NCBI RefSeq assembly: GCF_944390595.1
Contig: NZ_CALXRN010000197.1
Span: forward strand, 1 to 47,495
Direction: 5' to 3'
DNA: 47,495 nt
Source of the DNA: an uncultured Brachyspira sp.
GTDB taxonomy: Bacteria; Spirochaetota; Brachyspiria; Brachyspirales; Brachyspiraceae
A model generated the notes under the pieces. The model saw nothing but the letters and a program-made list of their open reading frames with translations. It had not been told where the DNA came from and searched no databases. The translations under genes and the position numbers were made by a program. This document shows, in pieces, positions 17,096 to 25,993 of the stretch; the first letter of the stretch is position 1, and every line of letters begins with the position of its first letter.

Positions 17096-17611
17096 CTATA
17101 ATTGCTTCCATAACCAAATATCAGGTTTTCCTATTCCATTAGCATTTGGAAAAATTCCAACTATTTTATATCCATTCTTTTGATAAAATTCATAAGGATG
17201 ATTATTAATATTTTTTATGTTTTTAATTATATCTCCTATATATGTATTATTAAAATCAAATTCATGCAGATTAGTTTTATAATATTCATCATCAGAACCA
17301 AGCATAATATTTAATGCATTTTTTTCTTTAGCCATTCTTTCAGCCTCTTTAAGCAGCTTTGTTCCTATACCCGTATTTCTGTAACCTTCTTTTATAACTA
17401 AAGGATGCAGTTCTAATGTTATATCAGAATACATTTTCAAAAGTCCTGCATACCCTATTAATACATCATTTTCAATATATCCAATAGAAATAAATGAATT
17501 ATATATCATATTAATTACATCATTTTCAGTATAAACACATCCGAAAACCTCTGACATCATCATAGATATATCTTTTGAATAAGAAATATTTTCTTTAATA
17601 TCAATAAACAT
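17096..17611 (-). CDS. GNAT acetyltransferase resembling aminoglycoside 6'-N-acetyltransferases
   Basis: A 171-residue acetyl-CoA-dependent N-acetyltransferase. The acetyl-CoA loop is VIKEGYRNTGIGTKLLKEAE. Several stretches recall the AAC(6') enzymes rather than a generic GNAT: LELHPLVIKEGY, the acidic LGSDDEYYKTNL, NINNHPYEFYQKNGYKIVGIFPNANGIGKPDIWLWK. In that family the acidic loop binds the aminoglycoside. The GAGG Shine-Dalgarno supports the start. It is a single gene with no mobile-element neighbours, so it looks chromosomal. Whether it acetylates aminoglycosides or a native amine is open. Confidence 0.85.
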   Translation of the reverse strand: MFIDIKENISYSKDISMMMSEVFGCVYTENDVINMIYNSFISIGYIENDVLIGYAGLLKMYSDITLELHPLVIKEGYRNTGIGTKLLKEAERMAKEKNALNIMLGSDDEYYKTNLHEFDFNNTYIGDIIKNIKNINNHPYEFYQKNGYKIVGIFPNANGIGKPDIWLWKQL

Positions 17612-17633
17612 AATAATACCTCTTTTTTATATA

Positions 17634-17662
17634 TTGACTGTTAACTTCATTAAATATATAAT
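17634..17662 (+). promoter_or_regulatory. Promoter of the GHL10 lipoprotein gene
   Basis: TTGACT (17634-17639), 17-bp spacer, TATAAT (17657-17662). It overlaps the divergent acetyltransferase promoter. Confidence 0.65.
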
Positions 17663-17680
17663 CTATAAAACTTATATCAA
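17653..17680 (-). promoter_or_regulatory. Promoter of the acetyltransferase gene
   Basis: TTGATA (17675-17680), 16-bp spacer, TATATT (17653-17658) on the minus strand. Its -10 overlaps the -10 of the opposite promoter, so the two genes may compete for polymerase. Confidence 0.5.
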
Positions 17681-17698
17681 TACTTAAATAAAAAAACT

Positions 17699-19516
17699 AT
17701 GAAAAAAATTATTATATTAATATCATTGTCAATTTTATTAGTATCATCATGTCAAACATTAAATATATCTGTACCTGATAGATTAAGAAGCATGCTGATA
17801 AAAAATATGAAAGAAGATAGAAGTTCAAACCCTATGTACAGAGAATTCAGAGCAGCATGGTTTTCAACAATTGCAAATATAGATTGGCCTGTAAAAGGCG
17901 GAAGCGAATCAGAACAAAAAAAACTTATTATAAAACATTTGGATACTTTATATAAAAATAATTTCAATGCGGTATTCGTACAGGTCAAACCAGATGCAGG
18001 AGTGATATTCCCATCAAAAATAAATCCTACTACAAGATATTTTTTCGGATCTAAATCAAGCGATGAAAGAGACGATTATCCTTTCAAAACGGATATGCTT
18101 AAATTTATAATAGATGAAGCACATAAAAGAAATATAGAAGTTCATGCTTGGTTTAATCCGTATAGAATATCTGCAACATATAACCCAAACGAAAGCTACA
18201 GCAAACAATTTTCAAAAAAAAATTTTATACATACATACGTGTCAAATAATTTAAAACCCATATATTGGCATGATAAAAGACTATATTTAGATCCTGGAGA
18301 ACCATTAAGTGCAGAATATATAGTAAACTCAGTTATTGAAGTTGTTGAAAATTATGATGTAGACGGAATACATTTTGATGATTATTTTTATCAGAATGCT
18401 GCATTTGGAAAAACATATAAAGATTGGCCAGATTCTTCAAGTGCAAACAGATATGGTGCAAAATTAGGCTATAATGTAAAAGATACTTCTTATGATGATT
18501 ATGGAATAAATGGGCTTTATGCTTGGAGACGGGACAATATAAATAGATTAGTAAATAGATTATACAAGGAAATAAAATCAAGAAAGCCTTATGTAAAATG
18601 GACTATATCACCGGCAGGTGTTTGGAGAAATAAAGAAAAATTATCAGAATATGCGGGAAGTAAATATGGAAGCGATACGAAATCATATAATCCAAATTTT
18701 GATGCTTTGCATGCTGATGTATTAATATGGCTTTTAAACGGTGAGAAAACTTCTACATTGAGAAATGCTACAAGAAAAGACGGATTAAATAGAATGTATA
18801 TAGATGCTGTAATACCTCAAGTATATTGGAGTTCATATCATAAAACAGTTCCTTTTGATAAAATAGTTAAATGGTGGGTTAAAGAAGCTCAGAAATCAAG
18901 GAACGGAAATACTGCTGACATATATATAGGACATGCTTTATATAAAATGGGAAGCGGAACAAATATTGAACCATGGCGAAATAAAGAATTAATGTCTGAA
19001 CAAATAGATTATATTAGAAAAATAGGCAGCGGATATATAAAAGGTTCTTCATTTTTTACAATGCATAGTATGTACAAAAATGACAGAGACAGCGGAGATT
19101 TTGGAAATGAGGCTGTTAAATATATAAAAGAAAATAATTATATATTTAAAGCAATAGTACCAACAATGAATACAATGAAAGATATGAGAAAACCTCCTTT
19201 AAAACTAGAAAATCCTTATATAAAAAAAGTTTTCGGAGGAATAGAAATATCTTTTACAGATCCAAATGAATATAAACTTGATAAATATAATACCCCTACA
19301 CAATCAACATCTGCATACTATGCTGTATATAGAGAAACTATAGGAAATCCTGGAATAGAATTGATAGATAAAATTAGAAGAACAAATTTTAATATAAATT
19401 CAAAAGTAACTTATAGAGATAAAACTGTTAATTCTAAAAATACATATATATATTATGTAACTGCTTTGGATAGAATACATAATGAAAGCGAATATTTAAC
19501 AATAATAAATGATTAA
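17699..19516 (+). CDS. Glycosyl hydrolase-like 10 (GHL10/DUF187) lipoprotein
   Basis: A 605-residue lipoprotein. The signal peptide ends in the lipobox VSSC with Cys18, so the mature protein is lipid-anchored. The catalytic region (about 45-440) is a TIM barrel of the GHL10 type: EFRAAWFSTIANIDWP, FNAVFVQVKPDAGVIFPS, EVHAWFNPYR, DVDGIHFDDYFY, KWTISPAGVWRN and VIPQVYWSSYH. The acidic FDDYFY and the Glu/Asp around strand 4 are the likely catalytic group. The C-terminal 110 residues look like a fibronectin-III-like domain. Related enzymes are thought to act on cell-wall or other glycans; the substrate is unknown. No Shine-Dalgarno precedes the ATG, although the 5' leader is about 30 nt. Confidence 0.88.
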   Translation: MKKIIILISLSILLVSSCQTLNISVPDRLRSMLIKNMKEDRSSNPMYREFRAAWFSTIANIDWPVKGGSESEQKKLIIKHLDTLYKNNFNAVFVQVKPDAGVIFPSKINPTTRYFFGSKSSDERDDYPFKTDMLKFIIDEAHKRNIEVHAWFNPYRISATYNPNESYSKQFSKKNFIHTYVSNNLKPIYWHDKRLYLDPGEPLSAEYIVNSVIEVVENYDVDGIHFDDYFYQNAAFGKTYKDWPDSSSANRYGAKLGYNVKDTSYDDYGINGLYAWRRDNINRLVNRLYKEIKSRKPYVKWTISPAGVWRNKEKLSEYAGSKYGSDTKSYNPNFDALHADVLIWLLNGEKTSTLRNATRKDGLNRMYIDAVIPQVYWSSYHKTVPFDKIVKWWVKEAQKSRNGNTADIYIGHALYKMGSGTNIEPWRNKELMSEQIDYIRKIGSGYIKGSSFFTMHSMYKNDRDSGDFGNEAVKYIKENNYIFKAIVPTMNTMKDMRKPPLKLENPYIKKVFGGIEISFTDPNEYKLDKYNTPTQSTSAYYAVYRETIGNPGIELIDKIRRTNFNINSKVTYRDKTVNSKNTYIYYVTALDRIHNESEYLTIIND

Positions 19517-19542
19517 ATTAATGAAAAATACAAGTATAATAT

Positions 19543-19570
19543 TTGACAAATAAAATTCTTGAAATATACT
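19543..19570 (+). promoter_or_regulatory. Promoter of the unknown gene heading the CNBD cluster
   Basis: TTGACA (19543-19548, perfect), 16-bp spacer, TATACT (19565-19570). The -10 ends 8 nt before the ATG at 19579, so the mRNA has almost no leader. Confidence 0.65.
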
Positions 19571-19578
19571 ATTAATAT

Positions 19579-20283
19579 ATGGTGTTAGAAAATTTTTATT
19601 ATACTGATTATTATAAAAATCATTGGACTAAATATGGTATTCTATTCTCAGATAAATACTTTGAAAAAGAAAAGAAAACTATATTAAATAATAATTACTA
19701 TATTATCCATAAAAAATATTTTGGTCATATTCATGAAAAAGATATTATAGGGTATGATAGAACTCTTTATAGAACGGATAATAATTCATTAATTTTTCAT
19801 TATAAAAGTGATGATTCTAAAATATTTAAAATTATTAAATACAATAATGATAATGAATATTTTATTTTTAATAGAGATTTATCCGGGTTTTCAATAATTG
19901 ATTTAAATAATCAAAATAGGGAATTTAACTTTTATAATAATAAAATAATTAATAATGATACAGATAACTCTGAAAATGGAATATTAGTTTTTATAGATTG
20001 TGAATATTTAAATAATAAAATATTATTCTATATATTCTATTTATCAAAAACAGAAAACAATGCTTTCAAAAGAGTTTTTACATATCTATTATTAGATTTT
20101 TCAGATGAAATATTGAATAAAGAAGTAAATACTATTAAATTATTGGATATTAGAGACATAGTTTTAAGAAAATACAATCATAATTTAGATATGAATTATA
20201 AAGCTTATTTTAAAAATAATATAATAGCAATAGAAGATATTATGAATAAAAAAACATTTGAATTAAAAAATAATGATTATTAA
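19579..20283 (+). CDS. Hypothetical protein heading the CNBD regulator cluster
   Basis: Not recognised. A 234-residue protein with no signal peptide, membrane segment or enzyme motif, very rich in Asn, Tyr, Lys and Ile. The alternation of short hydrophobic and polar stretches suggests mostly beta structure. Its stop lies 11 bases before the first CNBD gene, and a near-consensus promoter stands before it, so it is the first gene of that operon. The ATG lies 8 nt after the -10 box and no Shine-Dalgarno is present. A role linked to the CNBD proteins is inferred from position only. Confidence 0.7.
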   Translation: MVLENFYYTDYYKNHWTKYGILFSDKYFEKEKKTILNNNYYIIHKKYFGHIHEKDIIGYDRTLYRTDNNSLIFHYKSDDSKIFKIIKYNNDNEYFIFNRDLSGFSIIDLNNQNREFNFYNNKIINNDTDNSENGILVFIDCEYLNNKILFYIFYLSKTENNAFKRVFTYLLLDFSDEILNKEVNTIKLLDIRDIVLRKYNHNLDMNYKAYFKNNIIAIEDIMNKKTFELKNNDY

Positions 20284-20294
20284 AGGTGTATTTT

Positions 20295-21482
20295 ATGACT
20301 AATTTTAATATAATTGAGTTTAAAAAAGATTCAGCAATATATGTAGCAGGACAAAATCCTCAGGATGTATTTTATATAATAAAAGAAGGTACTGTTATAG
20401 ACAAAAATTATGTTATAGAAAATACTAATTTTGAATTTACTGTAGGAGATATTTTAGGGCTTGTTTCCGGAATATTAAGAGAGCCTTATTATTCCACAGC
20501 CATTGCTGCAGATGATGTAAAATTAATAGAAATAAAAGTTAATGATATTTATAACATTGAAGATACTAAAATAATAGAAAATATATATAAATATTTAGTA
20601 AAATTTATGGAGATATGGCTTGGAAAATATTTTCATAAATTAGCAGAAAGTTTAAATATTACATCATATAAAGAAAATGATGCTTTTGAAATAGCTAAAG
20701 TCTATGAAGAAAGCGGATATACACCCGCTGCTTTATATATGTACAAACAAATTATAGAAATGTTTCCAAATAATGAGCATAAAGAAATAAGTAATAGAAT
20801 TTTGGAAATAGAAAAGAAAGAAAACATAGAACCTCCTTTACAGATCAATTATAATTTATATGAATATAGAAAAGGCAGCTGCATTTTTTCAGAACTGGAA
20901 AGTAATACAAGCTTATATGTTATTAGAGACGGAAAAGTCGGTGTTTATAGTGTATTTGATGGAAGATTAATAACGAGAATAATATTTGATTCAGGAAATA
21001 TTATAGGATATAAGCCAATACTAGGAAATAAATTGCTTCTTACAACATGCATAATATTAGAAGATACTGTATTGCAAGTTGTAAATAAAGAAGATTTTCT
21101 TAAATTAGCATTAAATAACTCTAAAATAGAGTACCACCTTGTTAATATTATGTCAAGGAGAATATATAATACTGTAATAAAAACATATAGCATAAGCATA
21201 AAAAGTGTAGTGGGAAAATTTTACAGCATGGTATATTCACTTGCCAAAACAGAATTATTATTTAAAAACGATAAAGAATTTATTGAGCTGCCTTATACAG
21301 CACATGATATATGCGGAATGGTTGGAATTGAAAATAGAGACTATGTAAAAAATGAAGTACAAAAAACTAATGTTATGGTATTTTCAAGAACAGGAAAAAT
21401 AATTATACCAAATTTGGAAAAATTTTTTGAAGAATACGAATTATACAGAAAGAGAAATTCTACAGCGAATATAAGCCAATAA
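20295..21482 (+). CDS. Duplicated cyclic-nucleotide-binding-domain protein with Crp-like C-terminus (copy 1)
   Basis: A 395-residue regulator-like protein. The start is the ATG at 20295 after AAAGGTG; the GTG at 20286 is part of that Shine-Dalgarno. Order: cyclic-nucleotide-binding (CNBD) beta roll 1 (about 1-105, DVFYIIKEGTV, GDILGLVSGILREPYYSTAIAADD), a TPR-like helical pair (about 130-170, AKVYEESGYTPAALYMYKQIIEMFP), CNBD 2 (about 185-290, SLYVIRDGKVGVYSVFDG), and a winged-helix-like end (ELPYTAHDICGMVGIENRDYVKNEV...GKIIIPNLEKF) resembling Crp/Fnr. The Arg of the classical phosphate-binding cassette is not obvious in either CNBD, so the ligand may not be cAMP. This copy keeps the most Crp-like C-terminus of the four. 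Confidence 0.85.
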   Translation: MTNFNIIEFKKDSAIYVAGQNPQDVFYIIKEGTVIDKNYVIENTNFEFTVGDILGLVSGILREPYYSTAIAADDVKLIEIKVNDIYNIEDTKIIENIYKYLVKFMEIWLGKYFHKLAESLNITSYKENDAFEIAKVYEESGYTPAALYMYKQIIEMFPNNEHKEISNRILEIEKKENIEPPLQINYNLYEYRKGSCIFSELESNTSLYVIRDGKVGVYSVFDGRLITRIIFDSGNIIGYKPILGNKLLLTTCIILEDTVLQVVNKEDFLKLALNNSKIEYHLVNIMSRRIYNTVIKTYSISIKSVVGKFYSMVYSLAKTELLFKNDKEFIELPYTAHDICGMVGIENRDYVKNEVQKTNVMVFSRTGKIIIPNLEKFFEEYELYRKRNSTANISQ

Positions 21483-21573
21483 AATAAGCATTAGTATTAT
21501 GCAAATATAAAATATTATTATATTAAATATTTTTTAATAGAAATAAAAAATTAATATGAATGCTCTATTAACA

Positions 21574-21601
21574 TTGACATAATTATTCTATATATTATAA
21601 T
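21574..21601 (+). promoter_or_regulatory. Promoter of CNBD copy 2
   Basis: TTGACA (21574-21579), 16-bp spacer, TATAAT (21596-21601): both hexamers perfect. It gives copy 2 its own transcription unit. Confidence 0.75.
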
Positions 21602-21633
21602 GCTAGCGATTAAAAATTGAAAAATGGGAAAGT

Positions 21634-22779
21634 ATGTCAATAAAATTTAAGCAGAAAGATTTAATATTAAAATCAGGTGATAAAACTGAAAACTATTTTT
21701 ACATCATTACTGAAGGTAAAGTTTTATCGTATAATAATTTTTATGAACAGTACAAACTTTATTCCAAGAAAGGAGCTATTATAGGATTAATATCTGCTGT
21801 TATAAGAGAACCGTATTTTGAAACTATAGAAGCTGTTGAAGATACTGAAGTAATAAAAATTAATATAGATAGTATTGTAAATATTAATAATAAAACTTTA
21901 ATAAATAAAATATATAAACATTTATATTTGGTTTTAGAAACATGGCTAAGTAAATATTATACTATATTAGCTAAAAATAAAGTAGATTTATATAATAAAG
22001 ACAGTATATTAATTATAGCTAACATTTATCTAAATAATGGTTTCCAAGATGCTGCATACAAAATATACAGGGACTATATACAATTATTTCCAGAAAATAA
22101 AGATATAGAAGAAGCAAAAAAATTATTAAAAGATATAAAACCTATAGAAGAACCGCAATTAATAGATAAAAATGTATATAAATTTAAAAAAGGATATTGT
22201 TTATACTCAGAACTTAATACAAGTGATTTAATATATATGGTTAAATCAGGAAAAGTAGCTATATATAGTATAGTAAATTCCAAACAAACAATGAGAATCA
22301 TTTATTCAAGTAACTATTTTATAAAGGGATATAGACCTATTTTGGAGTATGCTCCGCTACTTACTACAGCAATAGTACTAGAAGACTCTGTAATGGAAAT
22401 TATGAATAAAGAAGAATTATTGGCAAAATTGGATATGGATAAAAATTTAAGAATAAATCTAATTAAAATTATTTCTACAAAAATTAATAATGCAGTTTTA
22501 AAAATAAAAGCAATAAATGCCAAAGATATAAAATCTAAATTAATAATCATTATATATTCTATCATAAAAATAGAGCAATTATTCAATGAATCTACATCTA
22601 TGACTCTACCTTATAATATAGATAATATTATAAATATACTCAATTTGGAAATTGATTTAAATGAAATACATACAGAGTTAAAAACAATAAAATATATAAA
22701 ATATGATAAAAATTCTAATACAATAGATGTAACCAATACTATAAAATATATAAAAGAATATGGAAATTACATAAAATAG
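21634..22779 (+). CDS. Duplicated CNBD protein (copy 2)
   Basis: A 381-residue paralogue of the preceding gene with the same order: CNBD 1 (YFYIITEGKVLSYN, GAIIGLISAVIREPYFETIEAVED), TPR-like linker (IANIYLNNGFQDAAYKIYRDYIQLFPE), CNBD 2 (LIYMVKSGKVAIYSIVNS) and a degenerate helix-turn-helix-like end (LPYNIDNIINILNLEIDLNEI). The recognition-helix region has lost the Crp look, so DNA binding is doubtful here. GGGAAAG serves as Shine-Dalgarno. Confidence 0.82.
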   Translation: MSIKFKQKDLILKSGDKTENYFYIITEGKVLSYNNFYEQYKLYSKKGAIIGLISAVIREPYFETIEAVEDTEVIKINIDSIVNINNKTLINKIYKHLYLVLETWLSKYYTILAKNKVDLYNKDSILIIANIYLNNGFQDAAYKIYRDYIQLFPENKDIEEAKKLLKDIKPIEEPQLIDKNVYKFKKGYCLYSELNTSDLIYMVKSGKVAIYSIVNSKQTMRIIYSSNYFIKGYRPILEYAPLLTTAIVLEDSVMEIMNKEELLAKLDMDKNLRINLIKIISTKINNAVLKIKAINAKDIKSKLIIIIYSIIKIEQLFNESTSMTLPYNIDNIINILNLEIDLNEIHTELKTIKYIKYDKNSNTIDVTNTIKYIKEYGNYIK

Positions 22780-22843
22780 TTCTATAAAAATAAATGAACA
22801 AAAAATTATTAAATAAGTTGTATTTTTATAAAAAGGAATTATA

Positions 22844-22864
22844 ATGATAGTAAATGTAAAATAA
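22844..22864 (+). other. Six-codon mini-ORF before CNBD copy 3
   Basis: AAGGA, 6 nt, ATG, then MIVNVK and TAA. It is in frame with the CNBD copy 3 start 39 bases on. It takes the only good Shine-Dalgarno in this gap. It may be a leader mini-ORF or the remnant of an earlier start; alignment with the paralogues favours the ATG at 22883 as the true gene start. Confidence 0.35.
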
Positions 22865-22882
22865 TATTATAATTTTTTAACA

Positions 22883-24043
22883 ATGAATGATTATAAAACA
22901 CTAAAATTTCCTAAATCATCTTTGATATATGAAGAAGGCAATTATCCAAATGATGCATTTTACATTATAACAAAAGGAAAAGTAGTATCTTACGCTAACA
23001 ATTCAGATAAATATAATAATGAATATAATGCAGGAATTATAATAGGTTTAGTTAATCTTTCAATAAATGAGCCTTATTTTGTCAATATGGAAGCGGTAGA
23101 AGATGTGGAAGTTTTAGAACTTCACATGTCTGATATAAGAAATATTACTAACAGCGATTTAATAAAGAAAATATACAACTATCTTACATTAACGCTTGAA
23201 ACATGGCTATCAAGATACTATATTAATTTAGTCAAAAATAAAGTAGATTTATACTATAAAGAAAGTTTATTCACTATGGCAGATATATATAAAGAAAATG
23301 GATTTAATGATGTAGCTTATAAATTATACAGTGAATATATTGAAGATTTTTCTTATGATGATATTAATGTAGAAAAAGCAAAAAAAGAAATAGAAAAAAT
23401 CACACCAGTTGGAAAGCCTGTTAAATTTCTTGATAATGTATATTTATACAAAAAAGGATCTTGCATATACACTGAAAATAGGCAGAGTAATCATTTATAT
23501 ATAATAATGTCTGGTAAAGTAGGAGTATATAATATTCTAAATGGAAAACTTTTAATAAGAGAAATATATACAAAAAATTATATATTAAGCGGTTATCCGT
23601 CAAACCTTGAATATAAACCACTAGCTACAACAGCAATTGCTTTGGAAGATTCGTATATAAAATTGTTAAGCAGAGAAGATTTTTTAGAAATGACAATAAA
23701 AGACTCTCAATTAAGAACATATAATATAAAAATGATGTCCATAAAAGTTGTAAACACTCTATTAAAAATAAGAGCTATGGAAGAAAAAAATGTAACTTTA
23801 AAACTATTTATAATAATATCATCCATTCTAAAAATAGAAATATTATTTGAAGAGGCAAACAGCATAATATTATCACATACAGTAGAAGATATTATAAATT
23901 CTATAAATTTAGAAACAGAAAATATATTTAATGAATTTAAAAAAATAAACTCTATAGAAATAATAAAAAATAAATATATAAGTGTTACAAATATAGATAA
24001 TTTTTTTAGGGAATATTATGAGTTCCAAAAAAATAATTATTAA
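22883..24043 (+). CDS. Duplicated CNBD protein (copy 3)
   Basis: A 386-residue paralogue: CNBD 1 (AFYIITKGKVVSYA, GIIIGLVNLSINEPYFVNMEAVED), TPR-like linker (MADIYKENGFNDVAYKLYSEYIEDF), CNBD 2 (HLYIIMSGKVGVYNILNGKLLIREIY) and a worn C-terminal helix-turn-helix-like region (LSHTVEDIINSINLETENIFNEF). The start was chosen because MNDYKTLKFPKSS lines up with MLSYKSIKFSKSS of copy 4. It lacks a Shine-Dalgarno. A TATAAT at 22868-22873 ends 9 nt before it, but with only a poor -35, so it may be leaderless or coupled to the upstream mini-ORF. Confidence 0.82.
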   Translation: MNDYKTLKFPKSSLIYEEGNYPNDAFYIITKGKVVSYANNSDKYNNEYNAGIIIGLVNLSINEPYFVNMEAVEDVEVLELHMSDIRNITNSDLIKKIYNYLTLTLETWLSRYYINLVKNKVDLYYKESLFTMADIYKENGFNDVAYKLYSEYIEDFSYDDINVEKAKKEIEKITPVGKPVKFLDNVYLYKKGSCIYTENRQSNHLYIIMSGKVGVYNILNGKLLIREIYTKNYILSGYPSNLEYKPLATTAIALEDSYIKLLSREDFLEMTIKDSQLRTYNIKMMSIKVVNTLLKIRAMEEKNVTLKLFIIISSILKIEILFEEANSIILSHTVEDIINSINLETENIFNEFKKINSIEIIKNKYISVTNIDNFFREYYEFQKNNY

Positions 24044-24066
24044 TGTAATAAAAATGGGTTAAATAT

Positions 24067-25266
24067 ATGTTAAGTTATAAAAGTATTAAATTTAGTAAAT
24101 CATCAACAATATTTGTAGAGGGTCAGGAACCTAAATATACTTTCTTTATTATTAAAAAAGGAAGTGTAATAGTGTATAATTATTTTGCTGATAATTATAA
24201 TGTAGAGTACAAAGAAGGCGAAATAATAGGTTTATTTAATGCTGTATTAAATGAACCATACTTTGCAACTGTTAAAGCTATAGAAGACCTTGAAGTTATA
24301 GAAATGAGTATATATGAAATAGAAAAAATAAATGATAAAAATCTTATAAATAAAATATATAATTATCTTATAATAAATATTGAAAGATGGCTTAATAGAT
24401 ATTATTATTTTTTACATAAATCTAATAATGAATACAATATGGCTAATAAGAAAAATAAAAAGTTAAACATTATAGAGATGGGAAAAATATACTCCAATAA
24501 TGGATTTTCTGATGCTGCTTATAAATTATATCAAAAATACATAGAATTAAATAATGAAAATGAAGATGATATAGATGAAGCTTCAATATTATTAAAAGAT
24601 ATGAAACCTTTAGAAATGCCGGAGAAATTAGGTGAAAATATTTATAGATATAAGAAAGGTTTTTGTTTATATACAGAACTTCAAAGCAATGATTATTTAT
24701 ATATTATCAAAAATGGTGAAATTGGAGTATATAATATATTTGACTCTAAGCAGGTTACAAGAAGAATATTATCTGATAATGATATTCTAAATGGATATAC
24801 ACCTATATTAAAAGAACAGCAATTACATACAACGGCAATAGTTCTTAAAGATTCTATAATACAATTAGCTAAAAAAGAAGAGTTAATGGATTTAGTTGTA
24901 AATGATAGAACTTTGAGACTATATTTTGTAAAAATGATGAGTATGAGAGTATACGGCACTATATCAAGAATAAGATCATTTAATTCTAATAATACAATTA
25001 CTAGATTTGTAATTATAATAGAAGCATTAGTAAAAACAGAACTTCTATTTAAAAATCTTGATAGAATTACTTTCCCATATAATATAAATGATATATGCAG
25101 TATGATTGGAATAAAATATTCTAGTAATATTGAAGATGATATAAAAAAAATAAAGGCATTAGATATATCAAATGACGGGTGTTTAATAATTACCAATGTG
25201 GAAGAATTTTATAAAGAATATGATATCTATAAACAAAGAAGTACATACAAATTAGATAATAAATAG
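24067..25266 (+). CDS. Duplicated CNBD protein (copy 4)
   Basis: A 399-residue paralogue, 23 bases after copy 3 and probably co-transcribed. CNBD 1 (TFFIIKKGSVIVYN, GEIIGLFNAVLNEPYFATVKAIED), a longer Asn/Lys-rich linker with the TPR-like pair (MGKIYSNNGFSDAAYKLYQKYIEL), CNBD 2 (YLYIIKNGEIGVYNIFDSKQVTRRIL) and a C-terminus that again looks Crp-like (FPYNINDICSMIGIKYSSNIEDDIKKI...CLIITNVEEFYKEY). With copy 1 it is the best candidate for DNA binding. It ends 4 bases before the convergent tlyA stop. Confidence 0.84.
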   Translation: MLSYKSIKFSKSSTIFVEGQEPKYTFFIIKKGSVIVYNYFADNYNVEYKEGEIIGLFNAVLNEPYFATVKAIEDLEVIEMSIYEIEKINDKNLINKIYNYLIINIERWLNRYYYFLHKSNNEYNMANKKNKKLNIIEMGKIYSNNGFSDAAYKLYQKYIELNNENEDDIDEASILLKDMKPLEMPEKLGENIYRYKKGFCLYTELQSNDYLYIIKNGEIGVYNIFDSKQVTRRILSDNDILNGYTPILKEQQLHTTAIVLKDSIIQLAKKEELMDLVVNDRTLRLYFVKMMSMRVYGTISRIRSFNSNNTITRFVIIIEALVKTELLFKNLDRITFPYNINDICSMIGIKYSSNIEDDIKKIKALDISNDGCLIITNVEEFYKEYDIYKQRSTYKLDNK

Positions 25267-25270
25267 ATAT

Positions 25271-25993
25271 TCATATAATAAAATGTGATAAATATTCTAT
25301 ATTTCCTTTTGAACCTTTTATCGGAGATACTGTTCTATTAATCTCTTTAAATCCGCATTTTATTATTCTTTCTATTGCATTATTTAGAATTTTATCTCTC
25401 AAAATATCGTCTTTAATTATACCTCCTTTTGAGACATCTCCCTTTTCGGCCTCAAACTGAGGTTTTATCAAACTAACCCAAAATTCTAAATCATATAATT
25501 CTTTATATATAATTGGAGCAATTTTAGATACTGAAATAAAAGAAACATCGCTTACAATAACACTTGGTATTTCATCATTAAACATTTCTCTTTTAATATC
25601 TTTGGCATTAAAATCTTCTATTGATACTACCCTATTATCATTTCTAAGTTTATAAACAAGCTGATTATGACCTACATCTAATGCATAAACTTTCTTAGCT
25701 CCATGCTGAAGAAGGCAGTCAGTAAACCCTCCGGTAGATGCTCCTATATCCAAACATATTTTATTTTCTACAGATATATTAAAAAATGAAAATGCCTTAT
25801 CTAGTTTATCACCAGCCCTAGATACATATTTTCTATTTAGAATAACTTCTATAATATCTGTATCTTTTATCTTTTGTGCTTTAGAAGTTACTTTAACACC
25901 GTTTACGAATACGCATCCTGCAAGTATTATATCCTGTGCCTTAGATCTGCTTTCTGTATATCCATTGTTATGTATATATTCATCTAGTCTCAT
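25271..25993 (-). CDS. tlyA: TlyA: haemolysin A / 2'-O-ribose rRNA methyltransferase
   Basis: A 240-residue protein with an N-terminal S4 RNA-binding domain (about 1-60, RLDEYIHNNGYTESRSKAQDIIL) and an FtsJ/RrmJ methyltransferase domain with DIGASTGGFTDCLLQ (82-96). The catalytic K-D-K-E tetrad is visible: Lys63 (AGDKL), Asp149 (SDVSF), Lys177 (LIKPQFE) and Glu233 (NIEYL). In mycobacteria TlyA methylates cytidines of 16S and 23S rRNA, which sensitises ribosomes to capreomycin. In Brachyspira hyodysenteriae tlyA was described as a haemolysin gene. Its ATG overlaps the stop of the upstream secreted-protein gene (ATGA), so the two are translationally coupled. Confidence 0.96.
   Translation of the reverse strand: MRLDEYIHNNGYTESRSKAQDIILAGCVFVNGVKVTSKAQKIKDTDIIEVILNRKYVSRAGDKLDKAFSFFNISVENKICLDIGASTGGFTDCLLQHGAKKVYALDVGHNQLVYKLRNDNRVVSIEDFNAKDIKREMFNDEIPSVIVSDVSFISVSKIAPIIYKELYDLEFWVSLIKPQFEAEKGDVSKGGIIKDDILRDKILNNAIERIIKCGFKEINRTVSPIKGSKGNIEYLSHFII

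Noticed and set aside
24693-25196. 167-codon open frame on the minus strand inside CNBD copy 4
   Set aside because: It is antisense to a well-supported gene, has no start signals and shows the hydrophobic composition typical of antisense frames in AT-rich genes.
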